A stretch of DNA of 64,000 nt from Odobenus rosmarus divergens (Eukaryota; Chordata; Mammalia; Carnivora; Odobenidae). The position numbers and the translations under genes were made by a program. Positions 23,010 through 35,447 of the stretch are shown piece by piece (the first letter of the stretch is position 1; the number at the start of each line of letters is the position of its first letter). The notes below the pieces were generated by a model. It had not been told where the DNA came from and made no database searches. It saw nothing but the letters and a program-made list of their open reading frames with translations. The stretch lies in assembly GCF_000321225.1 (NCBI RefSeq), contig NW_004450562.1, forward strand, positions 404,486 to 468,485, given 5' to 3'.

Positions 23010-23320
23010 TTCTATTATGATACACCTCTTGCTTGTATTTTTTCTTACCTGCGGATTGTTCATATAGGTAGTTATATGTGTGTGTCTGTGTCTCCTGTCT
23101 TTTCCCACCAGGCATTCCTGTATGAACTTCTTTTTTTTTTTTAAGTTGCTAGGTAATCTTCATGATTATTACTTGTTAAACAGCTACATAATGTTTCACT
23201 GAGTGGATGTAGCAACTTCATTTATTTAACCTTGTTTTGTTCAGTACTATTGGGCAGCTTCCAGTTTGTTACTATTGTAGATTACACCACAGTGAGCGGC
23301 TGTGTTGGGCATTTGCCAAG
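23010..23320 (-). repeat. Probable old LINE fragment
   Basis: CAGCTACATAATGTTTCACT, CAACTTCATTTATTTAACC and GGGCAGCTTCCAGTTTGTTA resemble reversed L1 (fallen-in copy). It is diverged. Confidence 0.5.
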
Positions 23321-23849
23321 CCTTCCTCCCTCTCCTTTGGAAGGAGTCTCCATTCTCCCGAGCCTGGGTGGGGGCCATGGCCCAGGCTGGGCCCATCATG
23401 GTCTCCACCACCAGCTATGGTGACTGGTTTAGGGCCACACAGAGGACCAGCCTGGCCAGGCCATGGGCTTCTCCCAGCTCACCCTAACTTGCTCAGAAGC
23501 AACAGAGAAGATACTCAGAACACCCGGGTCCAGAGCAGTAAGGACAGGGCCCCAGAGTCGGAGTGGTGACAGAACAAGGGAAGGGTTGCTTGGGCACATC
23601 ATCTTTGGATCCAGTCACTTGACTAAGCTTTTCTGCTATCCTTCCAACAAATCCAGTCTAGATGGAGTTGGATTTCTCACTGCAAGGAGGGAGTCTAGAC
23701 TAATTCAACAATGGAACTTCTCCCTCATTCCTTTTTTCAGTGGATCTTAGGCCAGAACAAGGAAGGATGTTACAGACGAAAGGAAGGAACTGTTCAGGGC
23801 GTAAAATGCATGTGGGCAGAACAGCTCCATGTCTTTGTCATGACTTGAG

Positions 23850-23947
23850 AAACACTGTAAAAATGTCATCTGGGTACAGACGCTGGTACCGCCATCTGAC
23901 AGGGGTAACCTCAGTTTCCTTGTCTGTAAAATGAGGATGACAATGAT
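23850..23947 (+). repeat. MIR core fragment
   Basis: AACCTCAGTTTCCTTGTCTG and TAAAATGAGGATGACAATGA are the MIR core. It is cut on the right by L1. Confidence 0.65.
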
Positions 23948-24475
23948 CACACTCCACCTCAGGGGAATTGTTTAGAGAGAAGGACTCAAACAGATATTTG
24001 CACACCCATATTCATAGCAGCATTATTCACAGTAGCTAAAAAGTGGAAACCACCCGTGTCTGTTGGCAGATGAATGGATAGACAGAATGTGGTAATTACA
24101 TACGGTGGAGTATCACTAGCCATAGAAAGGGAGTTCTGATACCTGCTACAACAGGGGTGAATCTTGAAAACATGCTGAGTGAAATAAGCCAGACACAGAA
24201 GAACAGATACTATATGATTCCACTTATATGAGATTCCTCGAATGACAGATTCTTGGAGACAGAAAATAGACCAAAGGTTACCAGGGCCATGGAAGCGGAG
24301 AATGGGGAGCTATTGTTTAGTGGGTACAGAGTCTCTGCTTGGGATGATGAAAAAGTTTTGGAGGCAGATAGAGGTGATGGTTATTGTGAATGCACTTAAT
24401 GCCACTGAATTGCACACTTAAAAATGGCTAGAGTGGTAAATTTTATGTTATGTGTATTTTCCTATAACAACAAAA
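23948..24475 (+). repeat. L1 3' end (ORF2 tail and 3' UTR)
   Basis: CATATTCATAGCAGCATTATTC, GTGAAATAAGCCAGACACAG, ATTGCACACTTAAAAATGGC and TTTATGTTATGTGTATTTTCC follow the L1 3' order. Stops interrupt the frame. Confidence 0.85.
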
Positions 24476-25035
24476 AGTGTCAGAGGAGGTAGAGGGTGTG
24501 AAATGGGTGTGAATATCACAGTGAGTCTCTTGGACTATTTCTTCACAGGTTAGAGTTAAGTCAGATCGGAGCACACAGCAAAAAAGCAGCCACAGACCAA
24601 AAAGAGGTGGTGTGGAGCGGGGGTAAACTACCCACAAGAGCCCAGAGTGTCCCTCTGAGATCTGGTGCTGCAGGCTGGGGTCTGGCTTGGCAGGAGCACA
24701 TCACCCAGCCAGCCTGGGCACACGGAATGCTCTTAGTGACTGCGGGCAGGCCAGTCCGGTCCCCGGGCCAGATGGGCCCAGGCCAGGACTGGAGCCCTTG
24801 TGAGTCACAGCTCAACCCCCAGAGAACAAAGGGATGTGGCAGGGAGGGGCTGGGCTGTGACTCAGAGGCCACCTCCGTGTGCACGCCCCCCTCCAACTCC
24901 CTGATTCCCCTCCCCCCCCAACACTGGGAATGGATGCAGGTGTACCCACTTCCCGTGCAGGCCATCGGGAAGGCTACCCAGCCGAAGCTAGAAGTTGTCC
25001 AGAGTTGTTTTGCAGCTCCTTTTTGGAAACACAAA
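24476..25035. other. GC-rich unique stretch
   Basis: This is repeat-free and richer in G and C than its flanks, with two TGACTCAGAG/GTGAGTCACAG-type AP-1-like motifs near 24799-24870. Long frames on both strands (24561-25097) have no recognisable domain. It may be regulatory, but nothing decides this. Confidence 0.3.
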
Positions 25036-25039
25036 TCAC

Positions 25040-25240
25040 AGCAGCTACACTGATGGAGCACTTGCTGTGTACCCGCCTGGTTCACGGCCCTGCACACTTC
25101 ATCTCCTTTACGCCTCTGCCTCGTCCCATCAGCTACAGAAGAGGCAGTGGGCTACTGGGGTGAAGCACCTTGCCTAAGGTTACCCCTGTCAGGCTGCAAA
25201 GGGCAGAGATTCAGGAGCCTGGACTTGGAATCATGCCAAT
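25040..25240 (-). repeat. MIR relic
   Basis: CTGATGGAGCACTTGCTGTG, then TGAAGCACCTTGCCTAAGGT, follow reversed MIR order. It is diverged. Confidence 0.55.
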
Positions 25241-25590
25241 ACACACATGCACACTTGTGCGCACACACACATGCTCATGGAAAGTTAGACTCCAAAATGT
25301 GAGCTATCTCTAGGTCAAAGTCTAGAGAGAGAGAGAATTTTCATAAGTTTTCCTTGTGCTTATGAAAAAAGTTAGAAAATACAGGTACTATATTTTACAA
25401 CAAAAAGGACATTAGATATGATTGCAGTCTAGCATTTCAGGTCATTCTTGCGGGTACCTTTGGGACAGAGAAAAGTGGATGACATGAAGCACCCACTCAG
25501 TACTGAGTGCCACTCATTGAGCTAGACTGGGACTATCACGTGAAGTCATGATGGTTGTGTCCTGAGTTTGTAACACTGCATTGGCACTTC
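25241..25590. other. Unique sequence with a short (CA) patch
   Basis: A CACACATGCACACTTGTGCG patch occurs near 25240-25275. Nothing else is supportable. Confidence 0.4.
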
Positions 25591-25605
25591 AAGAAGACCA
25601 GGCTC

Positions 25606-25787
25606 GGGCGCCTGGGTGGCTCAGTTGGTTAAGCGACTGCCTTCGGCTCAGGTCATGATCCTGGAGTCCCGGGATCGAGTCCCGCATCGGGCTCCCTGCT
25701 CAGCAGGGAGTCTGCTTCTCCCTCTGACCCTCTTTCCTCTCGTGCTTTCTATCTCTCATTCTCTCCCTCTCAAATAAATAAATAAAA

Positions 25788-25826
<39 letters not shown>
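25606..25826 (+). repeat. Very young Can-SINE
   Basis: Complete head (GGGCGCCTGGGTGGCTCAGT), body and tail with about 30 As. Perfect 15-bp duplication AAGAAGACCAGGCTC at 25591-25605 and 25827-25841. The long pure A-tail and perfect repeats point to recent insertion. Confidence 0.98.
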
Positions 25827-25830
<4 letters not shown>

Positions 25831-25841
25831 AGACCAGGCTC

Positions 25842-26795
25842 ATTGGGAACAAGTTACCATAAATGTTACAATAGATAAAATAGGTGTAATATAGATTGCC
25901 CTGAGGGGGAGGTGTTATTTTTTCCAAGGTGTTATTTTTTTCTGTGTGTAAAAGTCATGCCTTGTTTTATGGAAAGAAATTTGCTCTTTTAAGATTTTTA
26001 TGTGACAGAGATTATGGGAAAGATGTAACCTTCCTTGTTTTACAGTCACTTCTTGATGAATGTGGCAATGGACAGCCCTGAAAAGTGAAAGACCAATAAA
26101 TATGGAGAAAAGGAAATTCATTTTAGCCAATACTTTCAGTCTCGTCTCCTGAAATTTTATCAGAGTTGCTAACTTGGTGGCGAAACTGACTCATTTCGGT
26201 GAGCCCTCCTCGATCTTTGCCTACAAGGCATGCATTCATTTATTCGTCCATATGTGCATCGAGTGGTATGATGGCTGGGGTTTACTTCACTGGGAGGGGT
26301 GTAGAGGAAAGAAGATTAGGAATGAGTTAATCACTGAAGTTGTATGGTGGGCACATTTCTTTCTACTTCTGTATGTGTTTGAACTTTGGCATTCATACCC
26401 TGTGGTCTCCCTAGCCTCCGGCCTGTAGATGTAGAGAGCGGGTGCCCAGACAATCTGACAGCCAGGTGCTCTCTGACATTGTCTCTATGCGTATTCCTAC
26501 TTAACTGTTTTGCATTTTATTTTATTTTTTACCGTTTTGTATTTTAAAAGGATTTTGACCTAGGTACAGTTGTCAGAATGGACTGTGGGAATTTGTGGAA
26601 GCTTCCCCTGAGATGAGAGTGCTTTGTATATGGTTTGTGTCCAGAAATTCTCTCAAACGATAGGGATGTGTATATCTGAATTCTCTTGGGCTGTAGGCAG
26701 AGAGGTGGAATTAGATGCTTCTGCAGGATCCTGTAAAGGCCAGGGGTGTCTGGGAAGCCACATATTGGTCCTTCTTGTGTCTGGTTTGTGGTCAC
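25842..26795. other. Mostly unique sequence
   Basis: No gene or clear repeat is seen. Confidence 0.4.
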
Positions 26796-27900
26796 AGCTG
26801 ACGGAACTTAAAGTACATTCCAGTCCTCCGCTACCTCATACCATATATATAAAAATAACTGGAGATGAGTTGAGGACCTAAATGTGGAAGGCAAATCAGT
26901 GGAGCTTCTAGAAAATACTAGAGAAGAATGAAAATTAGGCTAGGCATAGATTTCTTAGACAAGATCACAAAAAGCACGATCATAAAGGAAAGAAATTTAT
27001 AAATTAGACCTGATTAAAATTAAGAACTCTTAGAAAAAAAAAAGAAAAATTAAAAAATCAAAAAGAAAAAAAAATAAAATAAAATTAAGAACTCTTTCTC
27101 AAAAGACACTGTTAAGAGAGTAAAGAAGCAAACTGCAGTCTGGGAGAAGATATTTGAAATACATATGTCCCACAAAAGATTCCTCTCTCGAGTATATAAA
27201 GAACTTCTCCCAACCAATAAGAAACAGACAACCCAATATAAAAGAGACAAAAGACTTGAGCAAACACGTCACCAGAGAGGATTCCAAATTACCAATAAAC
27301 ATACGGAAAGGTGCTTAATCTCAGGAGTCACCAGAAGAATTTAACCACAGTGAGATACCACTGTGTATCCACACAGAATGGCTAAATGAAAGAGACCGAC
27401 CATGAAAGTGTAGTTAAAGATACGGAGGAGCCGGAACCCTCAGACACTGCTGGTGCGGGAAGGAGCTGCTGCAGCTGCTTTGGAAAACCATTCTGGCTAT
27501 GTCTACCATAGCTAGACCTATGGCTCCCTGGGCTGCAGTTCTCCCAGGTGTATGCATACGAGTGCGTATGAACGCCCAAGTGCTTGTACACAAACGATCA
27601 ATAGCAGCTTTATTCATAATTACCAAAACAGGAAAACAATCCAAATGCCCATCAGCAGCCATACGGGTAAGCACATTGTATATCCATGCAACGGAATATA
27701 CCCTGTAATGATAAAGGGCCTTTGGGTAGGGCATTAACCGGGAGGGGCATGAGGAAACCGTCTAGGTGGCTGGAAATGTTTTATATTTTGATTTGGTTGG
27801 TGATGACACAGGAGTATAAATATCTAAAACCATTATTGAGTTGTACGCTTAAGATTTGTGTAGTTTATGTGTGTCGCAAACTATTTCATTTGTTTGTTTG
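26796..27900 (+). repeat. L1 ORF2 end and 3' UTR, degenerate
   Basis: ATAAAAATAACTGGAGATGA, AGAACTTCTCCCAACCAATAAG, AGTGAGATACCACTGTGTATCC, TAGCAGCTTTATTCATAATTACC and a TTGAGTTGTACGCTTAAGAT end follow L1 ORF2 to 3' UTR. Many frame breaks; one A-rich insertion at 27032-27080. Confidence 0.88.
27032..27080 (+). mobile_element. A-rich insert with target duplication
   Basis: 49 bases of almost only A (with a few T, G and C) sit between two copies of AAAATTAAGAACTCTT (27016-27031 and 27081-27096), inside the L1. This is the footprint of a retroposition event that copied little more than a poly(A) tail. Confidence 0.75.
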
Positions 27901-28540
27901 CAAACTATTTTATTGATGTGTACATTGGGGGAAAAAATACAGGGTAGTCTTTTTCTGGAGTCCTTGGAGGAAGGCTGGGGAACTGAAACACTCTTCCTCA
28001 CCCACCCCCTGCCCCTTACATGCTGCCGCGTGAGCAATATCCACCTCTGGTCCCTGGCATGATCCTTACCTGGCAGGAAAGACCAGCGCTTGAGAGGGAA
28101 GGTGGTGCTGTTTGAGGGAGAGGTGCCTCTATCTGGTGCTCTCCTCAGAGTCCCTGTAATGTCCCAACCTGGAAGAGGAGGGAATCCACCCATAGGTTAG
28201 CTTTCCCCAAAGCCAAGAATTAAATGGTGGTGGTGGCTGGTATTACAGGCTAGGTTGGAGAGGATCCAGTGAGGAAGTGGAACCTGCCACCATCTGCCCA
28301 GGCATATCACTCCGCACCCACACCCTGGGCTGATCCTCAGCAACACATTAAGGTCTGTTATGTCGATTGCCTGGGGCAGCCCCGTGGCTATGCTGGGACA
28401 AATCTCTGAGCTGAATGGACCTTGGGGGTCCCAGGGCATGGTGTGTGCTCTGGCGGGGGGGGTCTCTGGCTCTGTGCTGGAGTGCTCTTAGAGGTGTCTT
28501 TCGGACAGGAGAAGGACACGCTTCATTTCCAGGCCTCCAG
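27901..28540. other. Unique sequence, no gene seen
   Basis: No repeat consensus or supportable exon is seen. Confidence 0.4.
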
Positions 28541-28559
28541 GCTGATTGGTTGGGACAGC

Positions 28560-28720
28560 ATAAGCATCAAAAAACTGCATGCCTTCAAAAAAGTTTGGTG
28601 CAAACTCATTTGATGACCAAACCTGACCTGAATTAATAGGAGGCTATTTATAGTAGACAGCAGAAATAGTCACATGCACAGCTGCAGAAATATTTATATA
28701 TTTGACTATGGATGCTGCGC
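28560..28720. promoter_or_regulatory. Candidate enhancer: MEF2 site plus E-boxes
   Basis: A perfect MEF2 consensus CTATTTATAG lies at 28644-28653, followed by E-boxes CACATG (28671-28676) and CAGCTG (28679-28684), the class bound by myogenic bHLH factors. The segment is repeat-free. The close pairing resembles muscle enhancers, but motif clusters occur by chance and activity is not shown. Confidence 0.3.
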
Positions 28721-29034
28721 CTCACCCTGCTGGTTTTTCACATAACATACTGTGCACACTTCGTATTACCTTTCTGAGATGCAAACATTATGAATTCTGA
28801 AACACATCAGCGGCAAGGGTGGGAAGAGGGATTGTGGACTTACCTGCTATAGTTTATTCTTCAGTTGGCTGGTTAGGTCACTGTTTCTTCTTTGCTAATA
28901 TAGAAGGATGCTACAGTGAGTATCCATGATAGACTTGGAATTACTGGATCAGTGGGAATGCAGATTTTAAATTTTGGTGGTTGTCGGCAGATTGCCTTTC
29001 AAAGAGATGAGAGAAAATGACAATTCTACCAATA

Positions 29035-29230
29035 GCGTGTGCATACGAATTTGGTCATATCACTCCCCTGCTTCCACAAGCCTCGTTGGCTGCCCCCAGG
29101 CTTATGTCCTAGCTCCTTTCTGTGGTGTTCACAGTCTTCCCTTCCCAGTCTCGCCCTGGCCAGTCTCCCAGACCTGATTCCCTGGCTTCTCTGCTACCAC
29201 CATACCTGGGCCTCAGACCAGCTGCAGAGT
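29035..29230 (+). repeat. L2 LINE fragment
   Basis: CATATCACTCCCCTGCTTCC, GTTGGCTGCCCCCAGGCTTA and the CCATACCTGGGCCTCAGACC stretch match L2. It explains the open frames here. Confidence 0.65.
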
Positions 29231-29764
29231 CCCGTGGCCAGTCAGCAGCCACCCCCTACCCTCGCCACACACACCCCTACTGCATCCGCAGGGGCTCAGC
29301 CATGGGCAGGACAGAGCTGCCCCTGCTCTGTGGCCTTGTCTTTCTGGAGGAGGCTGGGGACCCAACTGAGTTCTGGTGTTCTGGGAGGTCGGCCAAAGGC
29401 CTCTGAGCTGAAGGACTAGAATGGGAGGGAAAGGGGAGGGGGGTACACTGGAAGGCCCCGCAGCAAACCTGGGAGGAAGTTTGTATCTTCAGGCCTGTGA
29501 GGAGGCCTTGCAGAGGATTAAGCCAGGGAGTGACCTAGCTGATTAGGCTTGTTTTTTTTTTAAATACCACAGGACATAATGGAGGTGGTTCGTGGTGTTA
29601 GAGGTCAAGTTTAGGAGAAGCAGGTAGAGGACAAAGGGCCAGGCCTGACTCTCCATAAGGCGTAAGAAGAGAGAAGGGTCAAGGCCACCTCTCGGGTCTC
29701 TGGATTCACAGTGTGGGTGGACAGAGGCATTCTTCCCTGAGCCTGGGACTCAGGAAGAGGAGAG
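29231..29764. other. Mostly unique; unresolved old repeat near 29460-29640
   Basis: GCAGAGGATTAAGCCAGGGA and GTGACCTAGCTGATTAGGCT resemble a common old mammalian repeat of unknown family to me. No gene. Confidence 0.35.
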
Positions 29765-29985
29765 AATGGTAGTGAAAAGAGCAAGTGCTCTGGCTCTTGG
29801 GGTTCAAATCCCAGCCTGAGCTTGTTGGCGCCAGGATCTCGGGCAAGTCATTTCCCCTGCTCCAAACCTTGTGCTGTCATCTGTGTGATCGGGATTAAGA
29901 TGGCCCTCTGGCAGGGCTGTGGCGAATATTCACAGCGCTAGCAGTAGTCAGGGGGCTGGCGTGTAGCAGGTGCCGGGTAAGATCT
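29765..29985 (+). repeat. MIR SINE relic
   Basis: TTGGGGTTCAAATCCCAGCC, TCTCGGGCAAGTCATTTCCC and the GTGTAGCAGGTGCCGGGTAA end follow sense MIR. Confidence 0.8.
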
Positions 29986-31559
29986 TTCCTCCTTGTGCCA
30001 TGAAACGAGGCATAGCCTAGCTCCTCGGTCAGAACTGCCTGCCTGGCCATCAATTTCCAGATCCCTCTCCACGTCAGGCCTTGCTTGGGTTTCCCCACTG
30101 GATTTTGAGTCCCTCAGAATCTAACTCACAGGGAGTGGAGCCTGGACAGCTGCATATCTGAGAAGTTCCCCAGGGGAACCCAGCTGCTCCCTGAATGGCA
30201 GGAACTGTGTCTTGTGGGTGACCCTGGGTAAATGCTCCTAGAGTCAACAGACACATGAATGGATGAACCATCAACGAGATGGCCCCGTTACCTAAAACGC
30301 AAGACCCTTGTCCTCAGCCACATGCCCTGGCACATCCTACCCTGCTGGGCGTGGTGGATTTTCTGGGTGCCAGGTGCGAGGTCACCAGGTGGAATTTCTG
30401 GGTAGTGACAGTAGCTGCTCCCCTCCTACAATTAGTAGGAATTAAAATGTTCTGCTGGTTTGAATTCAAGTGTCCCCCTGCTGCCACCAAAACTTACACA
30501 AGGGCAAGTGTCTCTATTACAGCTGATGTCCCAACAACGTGGGGGCCTGTGCCTCCAGATTTGCTCTGAGCTGTGGTCTCATGCTCCCTGCCAGCCCCTT
30601 GGGAAGGGAGTGATAGAGAACAGCTGTTCTGGCCCCAGCAGAGCGCAGGGCTCAAATGCCAGGCTTCGCCTCCGGAAGCGTCGGCCCCTTTCCTTTGTCT
30701 GCTCCTCCCTGGACACAGGGGAATGATTATCACCAAATGGAAGGGTCCTCCTTCACTCCACTCTCCCTGCTGCCTGCAAATCTCCAGAAGGGTTTTGCGG
30801 AAGATGCAGTCTTACTCTTGACCTGTGCAAGGCTGCTGTGTGTGGGAGGTCTCATTACGGTGTCAGAGGGGCCTCCCTCGCTCATTCTCGGCCCGAGCAG
30901 TGAGTGAGTGTTCAGCAGGCGGAGCCAGGCCAGTGCTGGATATGTGACTTGGCTGGCCCAGCTCCAGATTGCTCATTCCTTGCTTTCAGCTCTTGTGTGG
31001 GTTGTGGGTGTGTGCCTCTTGGAGGGGAAGGGGTGGGATCTGGAATCCCAGAGGGGATCTTGCAAAGCCTGGGGGTCAGGGAGGAGGGTGCTGGGTGGGT
31101 TGGCAGGAGGGGTGGAATGCTCCAAGGCTCATCCAGGGTGACCATCACTCAAGTCACTGTCTTCTCTGTGACTATGACTGAGGTGGCGATTTACTGCCTC
31201 CTGACATCTCCGTGTCTGCAGAGTCTTGCCTTCCGGGTGGGTCTGGAAGGGTGCCTCCCTGGGTATTTTTATATTCCCTGGAAGGGCTTTCCCCCACTTC
31301 ATTCCATCCTCCTGTTTGCTCAGCATCCCGGCTCCTGAAGCTTCAGGTTCTGTCCCCTGGGCTCTTAGACCTAGCTGCCCTGGGCCACTTCATTCCATCC
31401 AGGTCTCCTCTCGTACACCCAGCCCCCCAAGACCTGCAGCCCTGGCTGTGACGTGGACTCCGGAGCTTACTCACCACAGGACCTCTGAAAAGCTGTTAAC
31501 CTCTTCCCGAGCCCCTCTGCTTTCTTGTCTTTTTGGTTTTTATGAAGAGGGGAGGGCAC
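29986..31559. other. Unique sequence, no gene seen
   Basis: Frames of 80-144 codons on both strands (for example 30904-31338) overlap each other and show no domain. No repeat is recognised. Confidence 0.4.
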
Positions 31560-31735
31560 ACTAACCTTTGTGAAGCTCTGTGCTGGGCTCTTCACTTGCA
31601 CTGTTTCGTTGACTTCACTGAGCCCCATGAGGTAGACACCATTACGACCCCTGTTTTACAGTTGGGGAAACGGAGGCACAGGAGTCTTTTCCAAGCTCTC
31701 GTGGCTGCTAAGTGGCAAAGGTCAAATTACCTGAA
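31560..31735 (-). repeat. MIR relic
   Basis: CTGTTTTACAGTTGGGGAAA and CGGAGGCACAGGAGTCTTTT are the reversed MIR core. Confidence 0.75.
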
Positions 31736-34599
31736 ACTTCAGTTGGTTATCTGTGTCGTGAATGTGTTTATAATTATGTTGTAGTAGTAATGGAAGATCA
31801 TGTTATTGTGGAATTACGGTATCATGGAATCACATCTCTCTTGTGTTTAATTTAATGTGAGCTAAACTAGAAGCTCTTAGAAAAAAGAAACAAATTTTAA
31901 TCCTGCTGTTTCACTGAAGTGGGTGTATGTTCGGGAGGGTCCCCCAAGCTGACCCGACATCCTGCGTGCCCCAGCCAGTGTGGGGCAGCCCTATGTGTGA
32001 GTCTGTCCCAAACACAGACTTGACCTGGGAGTGCATGTGAACACACAGCCATCCACTCTGGCTCTGGGCTATGCTGGGCTCCTTGAGGGAGTTGGAGTCC
32101 CTCTCCCATAGGTACCTTCCTGAGGGGATTTCCGGGGAAATTTTGGTCTCTGCAGGATTTTTCCCACCAACTTCAGAATTTACCCTGCAGGGTCAGAAGG
32201 CTGCAATTGGTCCTCCCCTTTGCAGGGTCTTTCTCAGCTGACACTTGGGGTCAGAGCACAGAGATGGAGCTAAGATTTAGCCAGAGAGTTTTTTTTATAG
32301 GGGAGTCGGGCTGCGTGTTTACTCAGGTGCCAGAGCCTCTGGGATATTGGAAGTTTGGAGGCCTGGACCCAGGAGTCAGACAGACCCAGCTGCTCAGTCC
32401 CTGCTGTTGCGGTCCAGCTGCTGGAGCTTGACCAAGCTGCTGAAGCTGGAGTCCTTTTCCTGCTCTGTAACATGTGGATACCAATGTGCATCTCATGGGG
32501 ATCTGTTGTGACTTAGTGTGGGTATAGAGTAGGTCCTTGATAGGTCTTGTTCATCTCCTCCCCTAAATTAGAGCCCCACAGATTCCCATGAATCTTAAAT
32601 TGTCTCCAAGCGGCTAGCTACATACAATTTCATGAAACATGATTTCCAGTTGGGCTTTTAAGAGAGCTCACCTTTCTTGCAGGTGTTTTGAAGCATGCGG
32701 TGTGCTGTACTTGGGCATTTGTCCTTGCGGGTGATGAATGATGAGGCAAAGCGGACTACTGTCCTCCAGCTGAGTTAGCGAGTGTGATGTGTTGGTCAGC
32801 TCTGTGAAGTTTATTTTAACAAATGCCCTGGTTGGTGAAGGAACAGGTCAGAAAATCTACCCCTGTGCAAGGAATCCAGTTTTATCCCCAACTGGAAAAA
32901 TTGCCACCAGGCCTCTCTGGGACCATTTTCTATGACTGTTGTCTCCCTTTTGGTCTTCTGTTTGGGGGGAGGAGGGACAGTGTGCGTGTGCCCTGGTGCT
33001 CCCTTCCACTCACTAGCTCTGGGAGCCCCGGGTGAGTCACGTAAGCTCCTCTGCGTGTCCGTTTCCTCGTCTTTGAGAAGCAACAACGTTGCTGAGAGGG
33101 TGAAATGGAATCAGAGCATTTGAAGCCCTCCACAGGGCGCCTGGGACATGGGAAGGCCGCTGTCACTGTGGCCTCTGGGGAGGAGGAGGAGGGCAGTGAG
33201 GGCCACGGTGACCCCTGGGCCGCCCTCTCCTGGGGCAGCACTCATCTTCTATCCGGCAGCACGGACGGGAGACCCCGACTGCTCTGACCAGGGTGCCTTA
33301 TCCCTCCTGCCGTTGGTCCTCCGTGAATGGATAAGCATGCTCTCTGTCCATCAACAGAAAGTACCAAGTGTCCACCAAAGACATTATTGGAGAGACCTAG
33401 AGAGAGGCAGGCAGGTGGTAGAGGTTTTGTATGAAGCGAGGTTTTTCAAACTTTGTTGTTGTTGTTGCGTTGGAACTATTTTATAGTATGAGAACTTATT
33501 CCGGCATAAGAATCGTATGGGAGAGGAGATGCCCTGGTTGAAGTCAGAATACCCTTTGGTCTAAGGACAGGCAGCCTGAACAGGACTTGACCGCCGGTGG
33601 TATACCCGCTGAACCCTCGTTCTAGACCCTGGGATGTGATCTCACACTGGAGAGGCTGGAGGCTTGTGATGAAGCCCTGAGGACCAACCTAATCTTCTGT
33701 CCATGCCTCCCAAACAAGCTTGCCATGCCCACACTCACAGCCTTGACCTAGGCAGTGGGAACGGGAACTGTTATCTGCCGCTGTGGCACACTCAGCTCTG
33801 CTCTCCAGGTAATTAAGGCACGTGGAGAGCCAGCTGCCTGGCAAGAGGGCAAGAGTGGAGTTCAAAATTCTTGTTGGAGCAAGTATGAAAATGGCATCAG
33901 CCTGTTGCATCCATTTCATCGCTGGGGCACCTTGACTTTGGGGATATGGCACCTGAGTCGTTGGGTCTCTTAGGGATACATCTTTCTTTGATAGAGTGAC
34001 GTAAGGGCTTGGGTGGGTACTGTGGGGGTTTTGCCTCTTGGAACCTCAATTTTTCTGTGATTCTGGGGTGGCCGGCTCCCCATGATTATTTCTTCAGCTG
34101 TGTGGTGATGGCATCTGTGATGTCCTGATTCTGCATCACCTTTCATTAGCGTGGAGAAGAGCAGTTCATTTGTTCATTTGTTCAACAACTGTTATACTTG
34201 TCACTGTGTTCATGCTTGGGGTGTCAGGAAACCCAGTGCAGCTGGGGAGACACGTGCACACACGTGGGTGGGGTTTGGGTGAGGGAGGAGTGCGGAGGGA
34301 GCTCCAGCGGGGCACCAGGGGGCTCTGGGAAAGCCCGAGGGCACACGAGTGGTTGAGTTTACAGTGTCTCTCAGCGGGTGGTTGTGGGGATCTCATTTCC
34401 AAATTCTTGCCCCAATAACCCGCCCCCCCGCCATGAGGTCCATAGAGTCTGATCTCTAGGAAGGATGGAGTAGACATACAAGTAACAGTAGACAATGCCA
34501 ACCACTCACAAGTGCCTCTTCTTGGCTGAACCCTCAGCAGAGATTACATCGTCTAACTCGGCCGTGCACGACCCACCGAGGAGAGGTGCTGTGGTGTTC
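31736..34599. other. Mostly unique; weak MIR near 32365-32555
   Basis: A diverged sense MIR may lie at 32365-32555 (CTGCTCTGTAACATGTGGAT). Frames such as 33148-33486 have no recognisable domain. No RNA gene is seen. Confidence 0.4.
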
Positions 34600-34865
34600 C
34601 AGCCCTCCTCATACTTCCCTCTACCCTCTTCTCATTCTTGTGACCTCTGTCTCCTCCCTGCTATTACTTACCCTGTGCCCTTCACCCAGAGCAACCCTGG
34701 AGTGTTGGCCTGGCAAGCTCTTATTCCTCCTTCAAAACTCAGCCCAGGCAGTGCCTCCTCGGAGAAGCCTTCCATGACTCCCTCAGGCTGATGTAGGTGC
34801 TGATCCCCTTGTAACTCTGTATCTCTCTATTACTGCGGGCTCACATCGTACTGTAATGATAAGGT
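34600..34865 (+). repeat. L2 LINE fragment
   Basis: CTCCTTCAAAACTCAGCCCA, GGCAGTGCCTCCTCGGAGAA, GCCTTCCATGACTCCCTCAG and CTGATCCCCTTGTAACTCTG match L2. Confidence 0.85.
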
Positions 34866-35040
34866 GTTTTTTTTTTATTAAAAGAAACTTTGAAACAATT
34901 TTAATAACCTCCAAAATACATAAACACTTTTTGTTCTTGTAAAAATGCTAGGGGTACGGTTATAACTGAAGCCCACGTTAACCTTCAGCCAGTCCCATGT
35001 TCCTCCTCAGAGGAAGCCATTTAAAAATAATGTCTTCTCG
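34866..35040 (-). repeat. Possible LINE 3' UTR fragment
   Basis: AT-rich sequence beginning with a T run, then TTAAAAGAAACTTTGAAACA. It resembles reversed LINE 3' UTR, but the family is not resolved. Confidence 0.35.
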
Positions 35041-35447
35041 ATAGTCTGCATGCTCCTGGGCACAGGCCCTTTCTTCTGTATCCACATAGACGCTGGAGCC
35101 GATCTGTGAGAGGATGAGAGTGAATGGACGGCACAGGTGCACTGCTTGGTACCTGACCGTGGCGGGGGGGACCTTGAGGGGAGGGAGTGCGTGGGCTTGA
35201 GCCAGCCATCACCTGCTATTCTGAGGACCGCAGGGCTGCTGGTGTCATTATCTCTGGTTCTGTTTAGTGGCTTCAGCAGTCCTCCAGGGTGGTGGCCTTG
35301 GCACTGGCCAAGGCCTCTGGGTCACAATTCTTGGCCATCGAGGAGGTGAGGTCATCTGGGGCAGGTGGCTTGGGACTTTGTGGTCACAGACTGAGTTATC
35401 CAATCAGCTTTCAACTCTGGCATTGGCTTTGACCCTGAGATTGGCAG

